Shown in pieces: positions 50,095 to 60,614 of a stretch of 64,000 bases of DNA; within the stretch, counting starts at the first letter, position 1; each line of letters begins with the position of its first letter. The translations under genes and the position numbers were made by a program. The stretch spans positions 620,001-684,000 of the forward strand of contig NZ_CP168151.1 in assembly GCF_026913205.2 (NCBI RefSeq), given 5' to 3'. Under the pieces are notes generated by a model. It saw only the letters and a program-made list of their open reading frames with translations. It had not been told where the DNA came from and searched no databases. This DNA comes from Lentilactobacillus sp. SPB1-3. Its GTDB lineage: Bacteria; Bacillota; Bacilli; Lactobacillales; Lactobacillaceae.

Positions 50095-51426
50095 TTAAAT
50101 TAATTTATCGTTGTGAATGTGCTTAGTGAATTCATCATACTCCGATTGAAAAAGATCGACGTTTTCTTCTCTGGTCAAGATATTCTTCGGGAAGAAGAAA
50201 CGATTATCACCTTCGGAACGATCAGAGATCGCACTAACAATTGGGCTAATATCTGATAGTTGAACTAGAGAACCATCTGCTTGGATTAGTTGAATCTGCT
50301 TTTTGGCAGGGGTGTAAGCATCGTATGGCTGATCAAAACTGTCATCGGTAGATGTGTAGTATTCAGGGTTATAACCGGCTTGCTCAATTAATTTTTGCAA
50401 TTCTGGAATGAGAGATTTAGTTTCATTGGTAAAACGAACTGATTTGAATGGCTTTCGATCGATAAATCTGCTAGCTAAGTCAGCCAAAATATCATCAGAA
50501 TATCTTTTCCAGTGAATAAAGTACGTATTTAAAACACCATCATCTAATTGTAAATAATCATCAAGGTCAAATTTGTCTTCAAAAAAAGGTAGCAAAAGAT
50601 AGGGCACTTGTGATGTTTCAGTAACCGTTTTCTGGAAAACTTCTTTAGCTCGTGACAATAGTCGATTTAAAACTACTTCCATTGAACGAGATCCAGGATG
50701 AAAATAAACTTGTTGATACATTTGAAAACGACTAACTATATAATCTTCAACAGCGTGCATACCACTGATCTCAAAACAAATGCCATCATGATATGGTCTC
50801 ATTACTTCAAGAATTCGCTGCAAGTCGAAAGTTCCGTATTTAACACCGGTATTGTAGGCATCCCTCAATAAATAGTCCATTCTATCCGCATCTAGCTGGC
50901 TAGAAATAATTTCAACTACCTGGCGATTAGGATATGTTTTGTTGATCACACTGGCAACCTTTTCTGGAAATTCAGGACTGACCCGTTTCAAAACCGCGTT
51001 GATCTCAGTTTGATCTGATGTAATGATTTGGCGGGTGATAGCTTCATGGTCCGTATGGAAAATATGCTCGAAAGTATGAGAATAGGGACCATGACCAATG
51101 TCATGAAGAAGGGCGGCACAAAGGGTGACTAATTCCTCGGAGCTGTTCCATAAGCCGTCATCAGGCGTTTTAGAAGGATAGTTCTTTGCAAATGATTCCG
51201 TAATTCTGCGGGCGATTTCATATACGCCAAGCGAATGAGAAAAGCGGGAATGTTCTGCCCCGTGGAAAACCAATGGTGTCGTCCCCAACTGATGAATTCG
51301 ACGCAGACGTTGAAATTCGGTGGTGTTGATCAGGTCTAGAATAACTTTATAGTTAACGTAAACATAGTTGTGGACAGGATCTCTAAAAACTTTTTCTTTA
51401 GATAATTTTTGATTAGCGTATGTCAA
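50095..51426 (-). CDS. HD domain phosphohydrolase (YwfO/dGTPase-like)
   Basis: The start is TTG 51426 (read [11 protein letters not shown]), with AGGAGG upstream inside the preceding gene's end. The 443-residue protein has the HD-domain metal set: RRIHQLG near residue 41, [12 protein letters not shown] near 59 and [16 protein letters not shown] near 110-125. It is related to SAMHD1- and dGTPase-like proteins (Bacillus YwfO), so a nucleotide triphosphohydrolase is likely. The lipL-like gene directly upstream mirrors the Bacillus ywfL/ywfO region. Confidence 0.88.
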   Translation of the reverse strand: MTYANQKLSKEKVFRDPVHNYVYVNYKVILDLINTTEFQRLRRIHQLGTTPLVFHGAEHSRFSHSLGVYEIARRITESFAKNYPSKTPDDGLWNSSEELVTLCAALLHDIGHGPYSHTFEHIFHTDHEAITRQIITSDQTEINAVLKRVSPEFPEKVASVINKTYPNRQVVEIISSQLDADRMDYLLRDAYNTGVKYGTFDLQRILEVMRPYHDGICFEISGMHAVEDYIVSRFQMYQQVYFHPGSRSMEVVLNRLLSRAKEVFQKTVTETSQVPYLLLPFFEDKFDLDDYLQLDDGVLNTYFIHWKRYSDDILADLASRFIDRKPFKSVRFTNETKSLIPELQKLIEQAGYNPEYYTSTDDSFDQPYDAYTPAKKQIQLIQADGSLVQLSDISPIVSAISDRSEGDNRFFFPKNILTREENVDLFQSEYDEFTKHIHNDKLI

Positions 51427-51428
51427 AC

Positions 51429-52250
51429 CTAACCTCCTATGGTTGGTAACTGTTGGTTACGCAATTTCATTTTTGATAATTGTTTATTACGGAGCTGATT
51501 AAACTCTTCGGTTTGAAGAACTTCCGCTGACTTTGAGTTGAGCTGGTAAGTCTTTTGAATGGTGTCAGAAATCATTTTTTTAATAATTTCATTATTACTA
51601 TAGTGCTCGTTTAATTCAACTAGACTAGTCATTGAGGCAGGATTGATCTTAGGAAAATCCCAAGTGGTTTGGTTGTATGCATCAGAGGTTTTATAAAAAT
51701 CTGAGATAATCTTACTGCGGTCATCTTGATTGCCAAATACACTCATATAAAGCATCAACACAACTGCATCCTTTTCTCTTCGCTGAGCAATTCCAGCGAT
51801 TTTTTGACCATTAACACTTAAATCATATTTTCCTGGGCAGTAAGAATCCGTAATTTCATAAGCTTCGATAGGCAGATCGGGTAGGACCTGTTTCATCAGG
51901 TCAGTAATGATTTTATACGCTTCATCAACTGATAGTTGTTGATTTTTTGTCGGCAAGAAAAGCGAGACATTTAACACACCTGGATCAGAGATAACTGCTA
52001 GGCCACCAGAATTTCGTAAAAAATAATTATAATCTTTGTTAGTTAATAATGTTAATCCTGATGTTAACTTAGGCAAATGACGGTCGTTGATGCCCAAAAT
52101 AACAGTTGGTGTAGTCGTAGTCCAAAACTGTAAAAACGGCGTTTGCAATTTATTAGTCATTTCTAAAATGGCATTAGTGTCTGCAAATGATTCCAATTGA
52201 TGAATTGGTGAATAATTTGCTTCCAAAATAGTAATCGAATTAGTAAACAT
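51429..52250 (-). CDS. lipL: Lipoyl/octanoyl amidotransferase, LipL-like
   Basis: The 273-residue protein belongs to the biotin/lipoate A/B ligase fold. NSGGLAVISDPGVLNVSL near residues 80-97 is the acyl-binding segment. SYCPGKYDLSVNGQKIAGIAQ (with Cys138 and Lys150) matches the LipL type, where a Cys forms the acyl-enzyme and moves the lipoyl or octanoyl group from GcvH to E2 subunits. A plain ligase of LplA type would lack this Cys. No GcvH or dehydrogenase genes are in the window. The ATG follows AGGGGCG. Two bases separate it from the HD gene. Confidence 0.8.
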   Translation of the reverse strand: MFTNSITILEANYSPIHQLESFADTNAILEMTNKLQTPFLQFWTTTTPTVILGINDRHLPKLTSGLTLLTNKDYNYFLRNSGGLAVISDPGVLNVSLFLPTKNQQLSVDEAYKIITDLMKQVLPDLPIEAYEITDSYCPGKYDLSVNGQKIAGIAQRREKDAVVLMLYMSVFGNQDDRSKIISDFYKTSDAYNQTTWDFPKINPASMTSLVELNEHYSNNEIIKKMISDTIQKTYQLNSKSAEVLQTEEFNQLRNKQLSKMKLRNQQLPTIGG

Positions 52251-52387
52251 AGGTTCGCCCCTTACAATTGAATATGTTAATTATAACAGAGATTTGTAAG
52301 TTACTAACGGACTGGATTAAATGGATGAAAAAAATTAACAGGGGGCATATAATTAATTAGTAAAAACGTGTGAAGAGAAGGTGCAAA

Positions 52388-52822
52388 ATGGATAACCCAG
52401 CAAATAATTTACCAGTACAGATTCATCTGAGAACGGATATTCTTCAAGATGGCAAGAAGTCTAATTTCGTATTTGACATGGAAGGTCAACTTGTTGAAAT
52501 CGGTAATGCGATTTATATTCGTTATGATGAAGAGGTGGAAGGCGGTTCGATTCCAGTAACCATTAAGATCAATGGAAATGGTGATGTTAAGATTACTAGA
52601 TCTGGACAAAATCGTTCCCAGCTGATGTTTAGTGAAGGAAAACGAATTTCAGCAGTATACAAAACTCCATATGGTCCTTTGGATATACAAACAGTAACTT
52701 TAGGACTAACAGCCGAGTTATTAGAGAATCCGCTTAGGGGTACCATTGAAATCTCTTACCTACTTTATGCCGGCCAGGAAATGTTAGGTAAATATAATAT
52801 ATCATTGCAATTTACGGTGTAA
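52388..52822 (+). CDS. DUF1934 beta-barrel protein (YwiB family)
   Basis: The start is ATG 52388, behind AGAAGGTG; six earlier codons are unlikely. The 144-residue protein is all beta by pattern (PVQIHLRTDILQDGKK, EIGNAIYIRYDE, VTIKINGNGDVKITRSG, GTIEISYLLYAGQE), as in the calycin-like DUF1934 family. Its function is unknown. In Bacillus the order is ywiB-argS-rpoE-pyrG; here argS is missing between this gene and rpoE. Confidence 0.85.
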   Translation: MDNPANNLPVQIHLRTDILQDGKKSNFVFDMEGQLVEIGNAIYIRYDEEVEGGSIPVTIKINGNGDVKITRSGQNRSQLMFSEGKRISAVYKTPYGPLDIQTVTLGLTAELLENPLRGTIEISYLLYAGQEMLGKYNISLQFTV

Positions 52823-52866
52823 CCGAGTATAGTAACTTTTAGACTGTTGAAAGGACGTGTACCAGT

Positions 52867-53526
52867 TTGGAATTAAAAGTCTTTGAAGGCCAAAACAAAA
52901 ATGAACTATCTATGATCGAAGTTGCCCACGCAATTTTAGCGGAGCGCGGAGACGTTATGCCGTTCGCTGATTTGGCTAATGCCGTTCAAGAATACCTTGG
53001 TGATAGTAATAAGGAAATTCGAGATCGATTATCTCAGTTTTATACTGATCTAAATATCGACGGTAGTTTCATTTCACTTGGTGACAATCTTTGGGGCTTA
53101 AGAACTTGGTATCCCTACGAATCGATTGACGAGGCCACAGTTCATACTGAACTCGACGATGAAGATCGACCAAAGAAAAAGAAGCGTCGTAAGGTTAATG
53201 CCTTTTTAGCTGACGCTTCTGATGATGACGACGTTATTGATTACGATGATGATGATCCTGAAGATCAGGATGATGATTTTGACGACGAATCTGATGACGA
53301 AGATGAAACTACACCAGATACTAATATTGGTAAATACGATAATGATTTAGCTGATATTGATGATGACAGCGACGATGATGACAGCGATGACTCTGAATTA
53401 CCCGATGGTATCGAAGGCGAATTAACTGATTTGTCCGACGATGATGATGATTTGTTGGCTTCAGATGATGATGACGACGATGATACAGATGGTGATGATT
53501 CTAGTTATGAAGATAAAGAAAAGTAA
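52867..53526 (+). CDS. rpoE: DNA-directed RNA polymerase delta subunit
   Basis: Delta is a Gram-positive RNA polymerase subunit that raises specificity and recycling, sensitising promoters to nucleotide levels. The start is TTG 52867 (read [10 protein letters not shown]), with AAAGGA about ten bases before. The 219-residue protein has the folded N-domain (residues about 1-90, [19 protein letters not shown] and [11 protein letters not shown]), a short basic patch KKKKRRKV, and a disordered Asp/Glu tail of about 115 residues. The tail is longer than the roughly 80 residues of Bacillus. HelD, its known partner in polymerase recycling, is encoded at 29628. Confidence 0.95.
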   Translation: MELKVFEGQNKNELSMIEVAHAILAERGDVMPFADLANAVQEYLGDSNKEIRDRLSQFYTDLNIDGSFISLGDNLWGLRTWYPYESIDEATVHTELDDEDRPKKKKRRKVNAFLADASDDDDVIDYDDDDPEDQDDDFDDESDDEDETTPDTNIGKYDNDLADIDDDSDDDDSDDSELPDGIEGELTDLSDDDDDLLASDDDDDDDTDGDDSSYEDKEK

Positions 53527-53532
53527 TTTATC

Positions 53533-53561
53533 TTGACGCTGACCTGAATATTATGTATTAT
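53533..53561 (+). promoter_or_regulatory. Promoter of pyrG
   Basis: TTGACG and TATTAT are 17 bases apart. The predicted start, seven bases after the -10 box, is the GGG of GGGCTCC at 53569. Confidence 0.8.
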
Positions 53562-53568
53562 GTTTTCT

Positions 53569-55305
<1,737 letters not shown>

Positions 55306-55313
55306 TTGATTTT

Positions 55314-55357
55314 AACAGCTCTAATTCCGTGTTATGCTGAATTAGAGCTGTTTTTTT
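55314..55357 (+). terminator. Terminator of pyrG
   Basis: AACAGCTCTAATTC pairs perfectly with GAATTAGAGCTGTT and is followed by T7. Confidence 0.93.
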
Positions 55358-55385
55358 ATAGAATTGTATAATTAGGCTGAAAGTA

Positions 55386-55414
55386 TTGTATTTTGCCCTT
55401 ATTTTTTATAAGAT
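55386..55414 (+). promoter_or_regulatory. Promoter of murA
   Basis: TTGTAT and TAAGAT are 17 bases apart, about 50 bases before murA. Confidence 0.6.
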
Positions 55415-55462
55415 ATCTCTTGGCATGTAATTTGTCTGAAAGAAGAAATGAGGAAGTTTACG

Positions 55463-56734
55463 ATGAGTAAATTAATTATAAATGGGGGAAAGAAGTTAGC
55501 CGGTGAAATTACTATTGGTGGTGCTAAGAATAGCACGGTGGCATTGATTCCTGCTGCTATTCTTGCCGATACACCGGTGAGCTTTGATTCAGTTCCAGAT
55601 ATCCTAGACGTTCATAATCTGATGGTTATCTTGGAATCGATGAATGTGTCCTCCGATTTTCATGATGATGTGTTAAACATTGATCCAACAAACATTGTTG
55701 AAGCACCATTACCAAGTAAAGCCATTAAGAGTTTACGTGCATCGTATTACTTTATGGGAGCATTACTTGGTAGATTTCATCGGGCAACCGTAAGTTTCCC
55801 CGGTGGTGATAATATTGGTCCTCGACCAATCGATCAACATATTAAAGCATTTAAGGCCCTTGGGGCAAACGTTACTGAAGAAAATGGAACTGTTACTATC
55901 ACAACTGGTGAAGAAGGTCTTCACGGAGCACAAATATTCTTGGATGTCGTATCAGTTGGGGCAACAATCAACGCAATTTTAGCAGCGGTTAAAGCAAAAG
56001 GAACCACTGTTCTTGGAAACGTTGCTAAAGAGCCAGAAATAATTGATATTGCCACATTCTTGAATAATATGGGTGCCAACATTCGTGGAGCCGGAACTGA
56101 CGTAATCAGAATCGAAGGGGTTGACTCTTTAGTAGCCAAAAATACCCATACGATAATTCCCGACCGGATTGAAGCTGGTACATATCTATCACTTGCGGCA
56201 GCTATGGGTGATGGAATTACAGTTACTAATGTCATTCCGGAACATTTGGAGTCGTTTGTGGCCAAACTTGAAGAGTTAGGTGTAAATCTTCAGGTAGATG
56301 AGGATAGTATCTTCGTTGGACCATCTGATTCACTACAACCAATTCAGGTTAAGACAATGCCTTATCCTGGATTCGCAACTGATTTGCAGCAACCACTAAC
56401 ACCATTACTTTTTAAGGCAAATGGTCGTAGTGTGATTATTGACACGATTTATCCAAAACGGGTCAAACACATTTCTGAATTAGTTAAGCTTGGCGGCCAC
56501 ATTAAGTCTGAGGATATTGAAGAAGGAATCATTGCAGTTGATACTTCTAATGACCTCCACGGAACTACAGTTTCTGCTGGTGAAATCCGTGCCGGTGCCT
56601 CATTATTGATCACTGGGCTAATGGCTGACGGTACCACTGAAATTTTGGATGCTGATAATATTCTTAGAGGTTATGGCAGTATAGTTAAAAAATTAACTGC
56701 TGTTGGTGCTGATTTGAAATTGGTCAGTGATTAA
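55463..56734 (+). CDS. murA: UDP-GlcNAc 1-carboxyvinyltransferase with Asp in place of the catalytic Cys
   Basis: MurA adds enolpyruvate from PEP to UDP-GlcNAc, the first committed peptidoglycan step. The start is ATG 55463 with GAGGA upstream. The 423-residue protein has [18 protein letters not shown] near residues 18-35 (catalytic Lys-Asn), [16 protein letters not shown] near 90-105, and the loop [15 protein letters not shown] at 112-126. Other MurA proteins read PGGC in this loop; here codon 116 is GAT, Asp. That change is known to keep activity but block fosfomycin, which reacts with the Cys. Neighbours pyrG and rpmE match the MurA paralog seen near rpmE in Bacillus. Low-GC bacteria often have a second copy. 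Confidence 0.95.
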   Translation: MSKLIINGGKKLAGEITIGGAKNSTVALIPAAILADTPVSFDSVPDILDVHNLMVILESMNVSSDFHDDVLNIDPTNIVEAPLPSKAIKSLRASYYFMGALLGRFHRATVSFPGGDNIGPRPIDQHIKAFKALGANVTEENGTVTITTGEEGLHGAQIFLDVVSVGATINAILAAVKAKGTTVLGNVAKEPEIIDIATFLNNMGANIRGAGTDVIRIEGVDSLVAKNTHTIIPDRIEAGTYLSLAAAMGDGITVTNVIPEHLESFVAKLEELGVNLQVDEDSIFVGPSDSLQPIQVKTMPYPGFATDLQQPLTPLLFKANGRSVIIDTIYPKRVKHISELVKLGGHIKSEDIEEGIIAVDTSNDLHGTTVSAGEIRAGASLLITGLMADGTTEILDADNILRGYGSIVKKLTAVGADLKLVSD

Positions 56735-56753
56735 ATTTTAGTCTGATTTGATA

Positions 56754-56782
56754 TTGAATCAATTTTTATTCTATGTTAAAAT
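56754..56782 (+). promoter_or_regulatory. Promoter of rpmE2
   Basis: TTGAAT and TAAAAT are 17 bases apart, leaving a leader of about 60 bases. Confidence 0.6.
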
Positions 56783-56848
56783 AACAAAGTTGACTAATCG
56801 ATAATCTCTGGGTCATCACATTGATTCAGGGCAAAGGAGCGATATATA

Positions 56849-57103
56849 ATGAAACAAGGAATTCATCCAGATTACCATAATGTTGTATTTCAAGATTCAA
56901 GTACTGGTTTTAAGTTTATGGCAGGTTCTACTAAGAACTCTGACGAAACTATTGAATGGGAAGATGGCAACACTTATCCATTGATTCGTGTTGAAATTTC
57001 ATCTGACTCACATCCTTTCTACACAGGTAAGCAAAAGTTTACCCAAGCAGATGGTGCTGTGGACCGATTCAACAAAAAGTACGGTCTTTCTTCAAACAAC
57101 TAA
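56849..57103 (+). CDS. rpmE2: Ribosomal protein L31, type B
   Basis: The 84-residue protein is the zinc-free L31 paralog: [15 protein letters not shown] at the start, a central [14 protein letters not shown], and [10 protein letters not shown] at the end. It has no cysteines, unlike the CxxC type A form. In other bacteria type B replaces type A under zinc limitation through Zur. I see no Zur-like box here, so it is probably the constitutive L31. The ATG follows AAAGGAG. It follows murA with its own promoter. Confidence 0.96.
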   Translation: MKQGIHPDYHNVVFQDSSTGFKFMAGSTKNSDETIEWEDGNTYPLIRVEISSDSHPFYTGKQKFTQADGAVDRFNKKYGLSSNN

Positions 57104-57110
57104 TAAAATG

Positions 57111-57132
57111 CGAGGCTATGCCTCGTTTTTTT
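57111..57132 (+). terminator. Terminator of rpmE2
   Basis: CGAGGC-TAT-GCCTCG is followed by T7. Confidence 0.88.
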
Positions 57133-57153
57133 GTTATCTAATTTTGATAAATA

Positions 57154-57195
57154 AAAAGGTGGTTAATCCCTGACTTGGGATTAACCACTTTTTTG
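57154..57195 (-). terminator. Terminator of the MFS transporter gene
   Basis: GTGGTTAATCCC pairs perfectly with GGGATTAACCAC around a 6-base loop. T-rich runs occur on both sides, so it could stop transcripts from either direction. Confidence 0.88.
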
Positions 57196-57198
57196 TAC

Positions 57199-58401
57199 TT
57201 ACATAGATTTTCTTAGTGATTTAGTGTTGATATAAACTAATCCTAAGTTGATAACTACTAGGAATGCTGTGGAAATGAAAACTCCTGAGTAGTCGAACGA
57301 TGATGAGACTAATGACCCAATTAAAGGACCAGCAACGTTACCCATTGCCTGAAATGATTGATTCCAACTAAATATCCTTCCAGTTACGTAGGCAGGGGTA
57401 TTTTTCGTTAAAATCGTTTGAACAGCGGGTAACATCGATGCGTTCGAGATACCGATCAAGAATCTAAGTCCAATCAATTCCCAGACGTTCGTTACAAATG
57501 CCATGGGGATGTAAACAATAATGGCAAGACAGAATCCAAACATCAATATCTTTTCAGAACCGATTCGATCGCCAACCCGACCTAATGCGGGAGCAGCAAA
57601 TAATGTTGCAATTCCTGGAATGGCAGCAACTACTCCACTGAAGAAGGTTGCTTGCGGGCTGTTATTCATGATTTCTCGCACGTATAATGCTAAAATTGGT
57701 GCAATCGAGTTGTTCGCCGCTTGAATAATCATAGTGGTGATGAACATACCGAAAACTAACTGTGAGTTACTAAGAGATTTGATAACTCCTCGTGTGGTAA
57801 GCATGGCTTCTTTTTGAACTGGTTCAAAGTTCTCGTGAACTAAGAATGTGGTTACTAGAAAAACAATTACAAATAAGAATCCAGTGATGATAAAGGTTAA
57901 CCGATAACTAAAAATTGAAGCTAGGGTACCACCAAGTAGTGGTCCCAGCAGTGTTCCTGAAACGTTTCCAGTTACCAGTGTCCCTAAAGCTTGACCAGAT
58001 TGTTTCTTAGGAACTTGAGTGGCAATTAACGCGTTGGCGTTACTGATGTATCCAGAAAAGACACCTTGAATTAGTCGGTAAATAATTAATTGCCAGACGT
58101 TCGTTGCCGTACCCATTAAGAAGAAAATTACTGTCAATCCGGCGGAAGCTCTGATCAACATCAATTTTCGACCAGTTTTGTCAGCTAATTTTCCCCATAA
58201 GGGTGACACAAGTGCCGTCATAAAATAGCTTGCTGCAAAGGCCAAACCACTATATAAGCTTAGTTGGCCCTTAGTAAAATGTCCCATAGTGTCAACATAC
58301 AAAGACAGAAACGGCATAACCTCAGAGAAGCCGATACCAGCCATGAATGTTCCAAACCAAAGGACGAATAGATTTTGTTTCCATGAAAATTTTTTTGCCA
58401 A
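57199..58401 (-). CDS. MFS drug/solute exporter (DHA1 type)
   Basis: The start is TTG 58401 (read MAKKFSWKQN), with GAAAGGA upstream; no ATG is near. The 400-residue protein has twelve hydrophobic segments. Motif A, GKLADKTGRKLMLIRAS, follows segment 2 near residue 71, and the repeat GRVGDRIGSEKILMFG occurs in the second half near 276. Motif C-like glycines (SGTLLGPLLGGTLAS) in segment 5 point to a drug-proton antiporter. The substrate is unknown; multidrug efflux is the usual guess. It is divergent from the sortase pseudogene, with only 36 bases between starts. Confidence 0.88.
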   Translation of the reverse strand: MAKKFSWKQNLFVLWFGTFMAGIGFSEVMPFLSLYVDTMGHFTKGQLSLYSGLAFAASYFMTALVSPLWGKLADKTGRKLMLIRASAGLTVIFFLMGTATNVWQLIIYRLIQGVFSGYISNANALIATQVPKKQSGQALGTLVTGNVSGTLLGPLLGGTLASIFSYRLTFIITGFLFVIVFLVTTFLVHENFEPVQKEAMLTTRGVIKSLSNSQLVFGMFITTMIIQAANNSIAPILALYVREIMNNSPQATFFSGVVAAIPGIATLFAAPALGRVGDRIGSEKILMFGFCLAIIVYIPMAFVTNVWELIGLRFLIGISNASMLPAVQTILTKNTPAYVTGRIFSWNQSFQAMGNVAGPLIGSLVSSSFDYSGVFISTAFLVVINLGLVYINTKSLRKSM

Positions 58402-58437
58402 GTCGTTCTTCCTTTCAAAATAAGGTGGAGATTAAAA

Positions 58438-59190
58438 ATGAAAATAAATAAGATAGTTCACACATTATTTATTTTTGGCTTGATAATCGTCTTGATTGTG
58501 GCTATATTGCTAATTTTTAATCGGCAATTTAAAAACCAACTAGTCAAGTCGTATCAGCCAAAGATTTCTCGTCAAGTAGTGGATAAGAATGAAAAACTAC
58601 TTGAACAAAATAAACATACGTCAAATAAGTCTAACGCAAGAACAGTTAATCAAGCAAGTTCAGGAATTAGCTTCGACTTTGATAAAGTAGTTAACTTAGA
58701 TTTTTAAACTGCTCTATTGGCTCGATTGAATGGAAGCAGTGTTCATGTAGTTGGTCAGCTTATTGCGCCCTAAGCTGGTTTACACTTGTCAATTGGATTG
58801 GGAGTTTCAAACCAGTCCCTGGCATTAGCTGCAGGTACGATGAGGCCTGATCAAAAAATGGGTTCAGGTAATTATCCTTTGGCGGGGCACCACATGTTAG
58901 ATCATAATATATTATTCGGACCGCTTTATTACCGTGCTAAGGTTGGTCAGATGGTTTATTTAACGGACATGAACTACGTTTATAAATATGTGATTTATCA
59001 GAAAAAATTCATTTCTGCTTACAATATTTCTGTTATTAAACAAACAAAAAAGCCGATTGTTACCCTGATTACTTGTGATAAAACAGGGGCAAATCGACTT
59101 ATGGTTCGTGGAAAGTATCAAGGACGTGAACTGATTAAGGACACATACAGTAACTTGAGACAATCCATCACGAAACCGAAATTTAATTAA
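58438..59190 (+). pseudogene. srtA: Class A sortase, disrupted by two in-frame TAA stops
   Basis: One frame runs for 250 codons but is broken by TAA at 58705-58707 and at 58771-58773. Reading through them gives a normal class A sortase. The N-terminal membrane anchor spans residues about 7-28. After the first stop come TALLARLNGSSVHVVGQL and, after the second, GLGVSNQSLALAAGTMRP. The catalytic residues remain: His151 in AGHHM, Cys213 in LITCDK and Arg in NRLMVRG. By family comparison the stops probably replaced CAA (Gln) and AAA (Lys). The ribosome site AAGGTGGAG is intact. Sortase A links LPXTG proteins to the wall; this copy should make only an 89-residue fragment. Confidence 0.9.
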
Positions 59191-59647
59191 GCATATCGCT
59201 CTTAATATATTTTAGCCATTTTGGTAAAGATTCAGCTAATTGATTATAAGTTCTATCAAAGCGATGATCATACCAAGGATCGGCTATTTCCTGATTCGAA
59301 TTATTTAAGATGTTTAGACAAAGGTGAATTTTGCTAACCGCATTTTTCGGTGCAATTTTAGTTAAATCTAGGATGTTTTGGTTATCCATTCCGATAATTA
59401 AATCGGCCCACTCAAAGTCTGACTGCGTGATTGGCCGACTGATTTGACCATCCATTGATAAATGATGTTTTGCTAATTCCGCAATCGCACCTGGATGAGG
59501 GGAATTTCCTTCTTCATAACTACTAGTACCAGCTGATTGAACATTGATTTGTTCCTGTAGATCATCATGTTGAATTAATTGTTTAAACATCGTTTCTGCC
59601 ATTTGTGAGCGGCAAATATTGCCTAGACAAACGAAAAGAATATTCAT
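59183..59647 (-). CDS. Low-molecular-weight protein tyrosine phosphatase
   Basis: The 154-residue protein has the complete active site: CLGNICRSQMAE (residues 7-18, CX5RS loop with the nucleophile Cys7) and the acid DPWYD near 124-128. Members dephosphorylate tyrosine, often on capsule or exopolysaccharide kinases, or arginine (YwlE type). The residue after the loop's Gly-Asn does not decide between them. No polysaccharide kinase is nearby. Its 3' end overlaps the sortase pseudogene by eight bases, on the opposite strand. The ATG is preceded by GAGGTGA. Confidence 0.93.
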   Translation of the reverse strand: MNILFVCLGNICRSQMAETMFKQLIQHDDLQEQINVQSAGTSSYEEGNSPHPGAIAELAKHHLSMDGQISRPITQSDFEWADLIIGMDNQNILDLTKIAPKNAVSKIHLCLNILNNSNQEIADPWYDHRFDRTYNQLAESLPKWLKYIKSDMLN

Positions 59648-59797
59648 AATTTGAGTTCACCTCGTTTTAAAGTAATCTATATGTTACCAAGGGAATCATT
59701 AAAGAGCAAATAGACTGATTTTTTTACGGATTTATGCCCACAATGTCATGGGGAAAGTGTACAATTAAAGTATATTACTAAGGCGGGGAAAATAGGC

Positions 59798-60565
59798 ATG
59801 AAGGGTAATTACGTATTCTTAAATTCAAATCCAATTGCGAATATGGTGCTATCATACGGTATCACTGGAGCCGATTTTTTGAATGGAATTGATGACATAC
59901 CAGATAACATTATGTTGTTAGATGATGATGTTGCATCTGCTAATGGTTTCAATTCACATTCAAAATTTAATTTGATCAATGGTTCTGGTGAGGTGAGAAG
60001 GTACTTGCTCGAAGATCCTAATCATGTAAAGAAATTTATTGATTATGAATCAGAAGATAGCTTGAACAGTCTTAATCCGTTTGAAATTGCTGAATTATTG
60101 TATTTGGGCCATATGCATACCCCAATGGGACGCCCTTATTCTTCTAAGTTAGTTAATCGCTACATTTATCTTAGTCACGGCGATGAGATAATGAGAACTT
60201 ATTATCGTAAATATTCAGAGTTTAATCATATTTTGGAAATTGCTATTAAGCGTAAACTTCGAGAATTGCACAATTCAAGAAGAGTCTTTTTGCGGCCATT
60301 AGCCATTAAAGACATCGATAAATCTATTCTAATCGATCTGATCAGTAAGGGTGGAGATGGCTTATTTATTGAGTTTGAAGGGTTAGTTGAACGCCACAAG
60401 ACGTATCCAATTCCATTGAGGATGTTGAATAATCCAGATGGAGCCTCGGTAGTGTTTAAAACGTCACAAGTCAAAGAAAACACAAGAGTTGTTGGCACTC
60501 TAACATACGACTTAAAGAAGTCTGAGTGGGACCTTCAGTGGATCGATGATGAGGATCTATTATAG
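59798..60565 (+). CDS. Unknown 255-residue cytoplasmic protein upstream of murF
   Basis: I do not recognise this protein. It has no signal peptide, membrane span or cysteine motif. Visible parts are an N-terminal NYVFLNSNPIANMVLSYGI, an Asp-rich stretch IMLLDDDVASANGF near residue 38, a helix-rich centre with ELLYLGHMHTPMGRPYSSKL near 101-120, a basic segment IKRKLRELHNSRRVFLRP near 149-166, and an acidic beta-rich end. The composition is that of a globular protein, and the ribosome site GGCGGGGA is good. The place directly before murF hints at a link to the envelope, without proof. Confidence 0.7.
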   Translation: MKGNYVFLNSNPIANMVLSYGITGADFLNGIDDIPDNIMLLDDDVASANGFNSHSKFNLINGSGEVRRYLLEDPNHVKKFIDYESEDSLNSLNPFEIAELLYLGHMHTPMGRPYSSKLVNRYIYLSHGDEIMRTYYRKYSEFNHILEIAIKRKLRELHNSRRVFLRPLAIKDIDKSILIDLISKGGDGLFIEFEGLVERHKTYPIPLRMLNNPDGASVVFKTSQVKENTRVVGTLTYDLKKSEWDLQWIDDEDLL

Positions 60566-60614
60566 AATGTGGTATTATTCTTAGTAGACAATAATTTTAG
60601 GAGAACAATCAATT

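Noticed and set aside
58705-58773. Programmed stop-codon read-through producing full sortase
   Set aside because: There are two stops 66 bases apart, with no known recoding signal after either; nonsense mutation is the simpler explanation.
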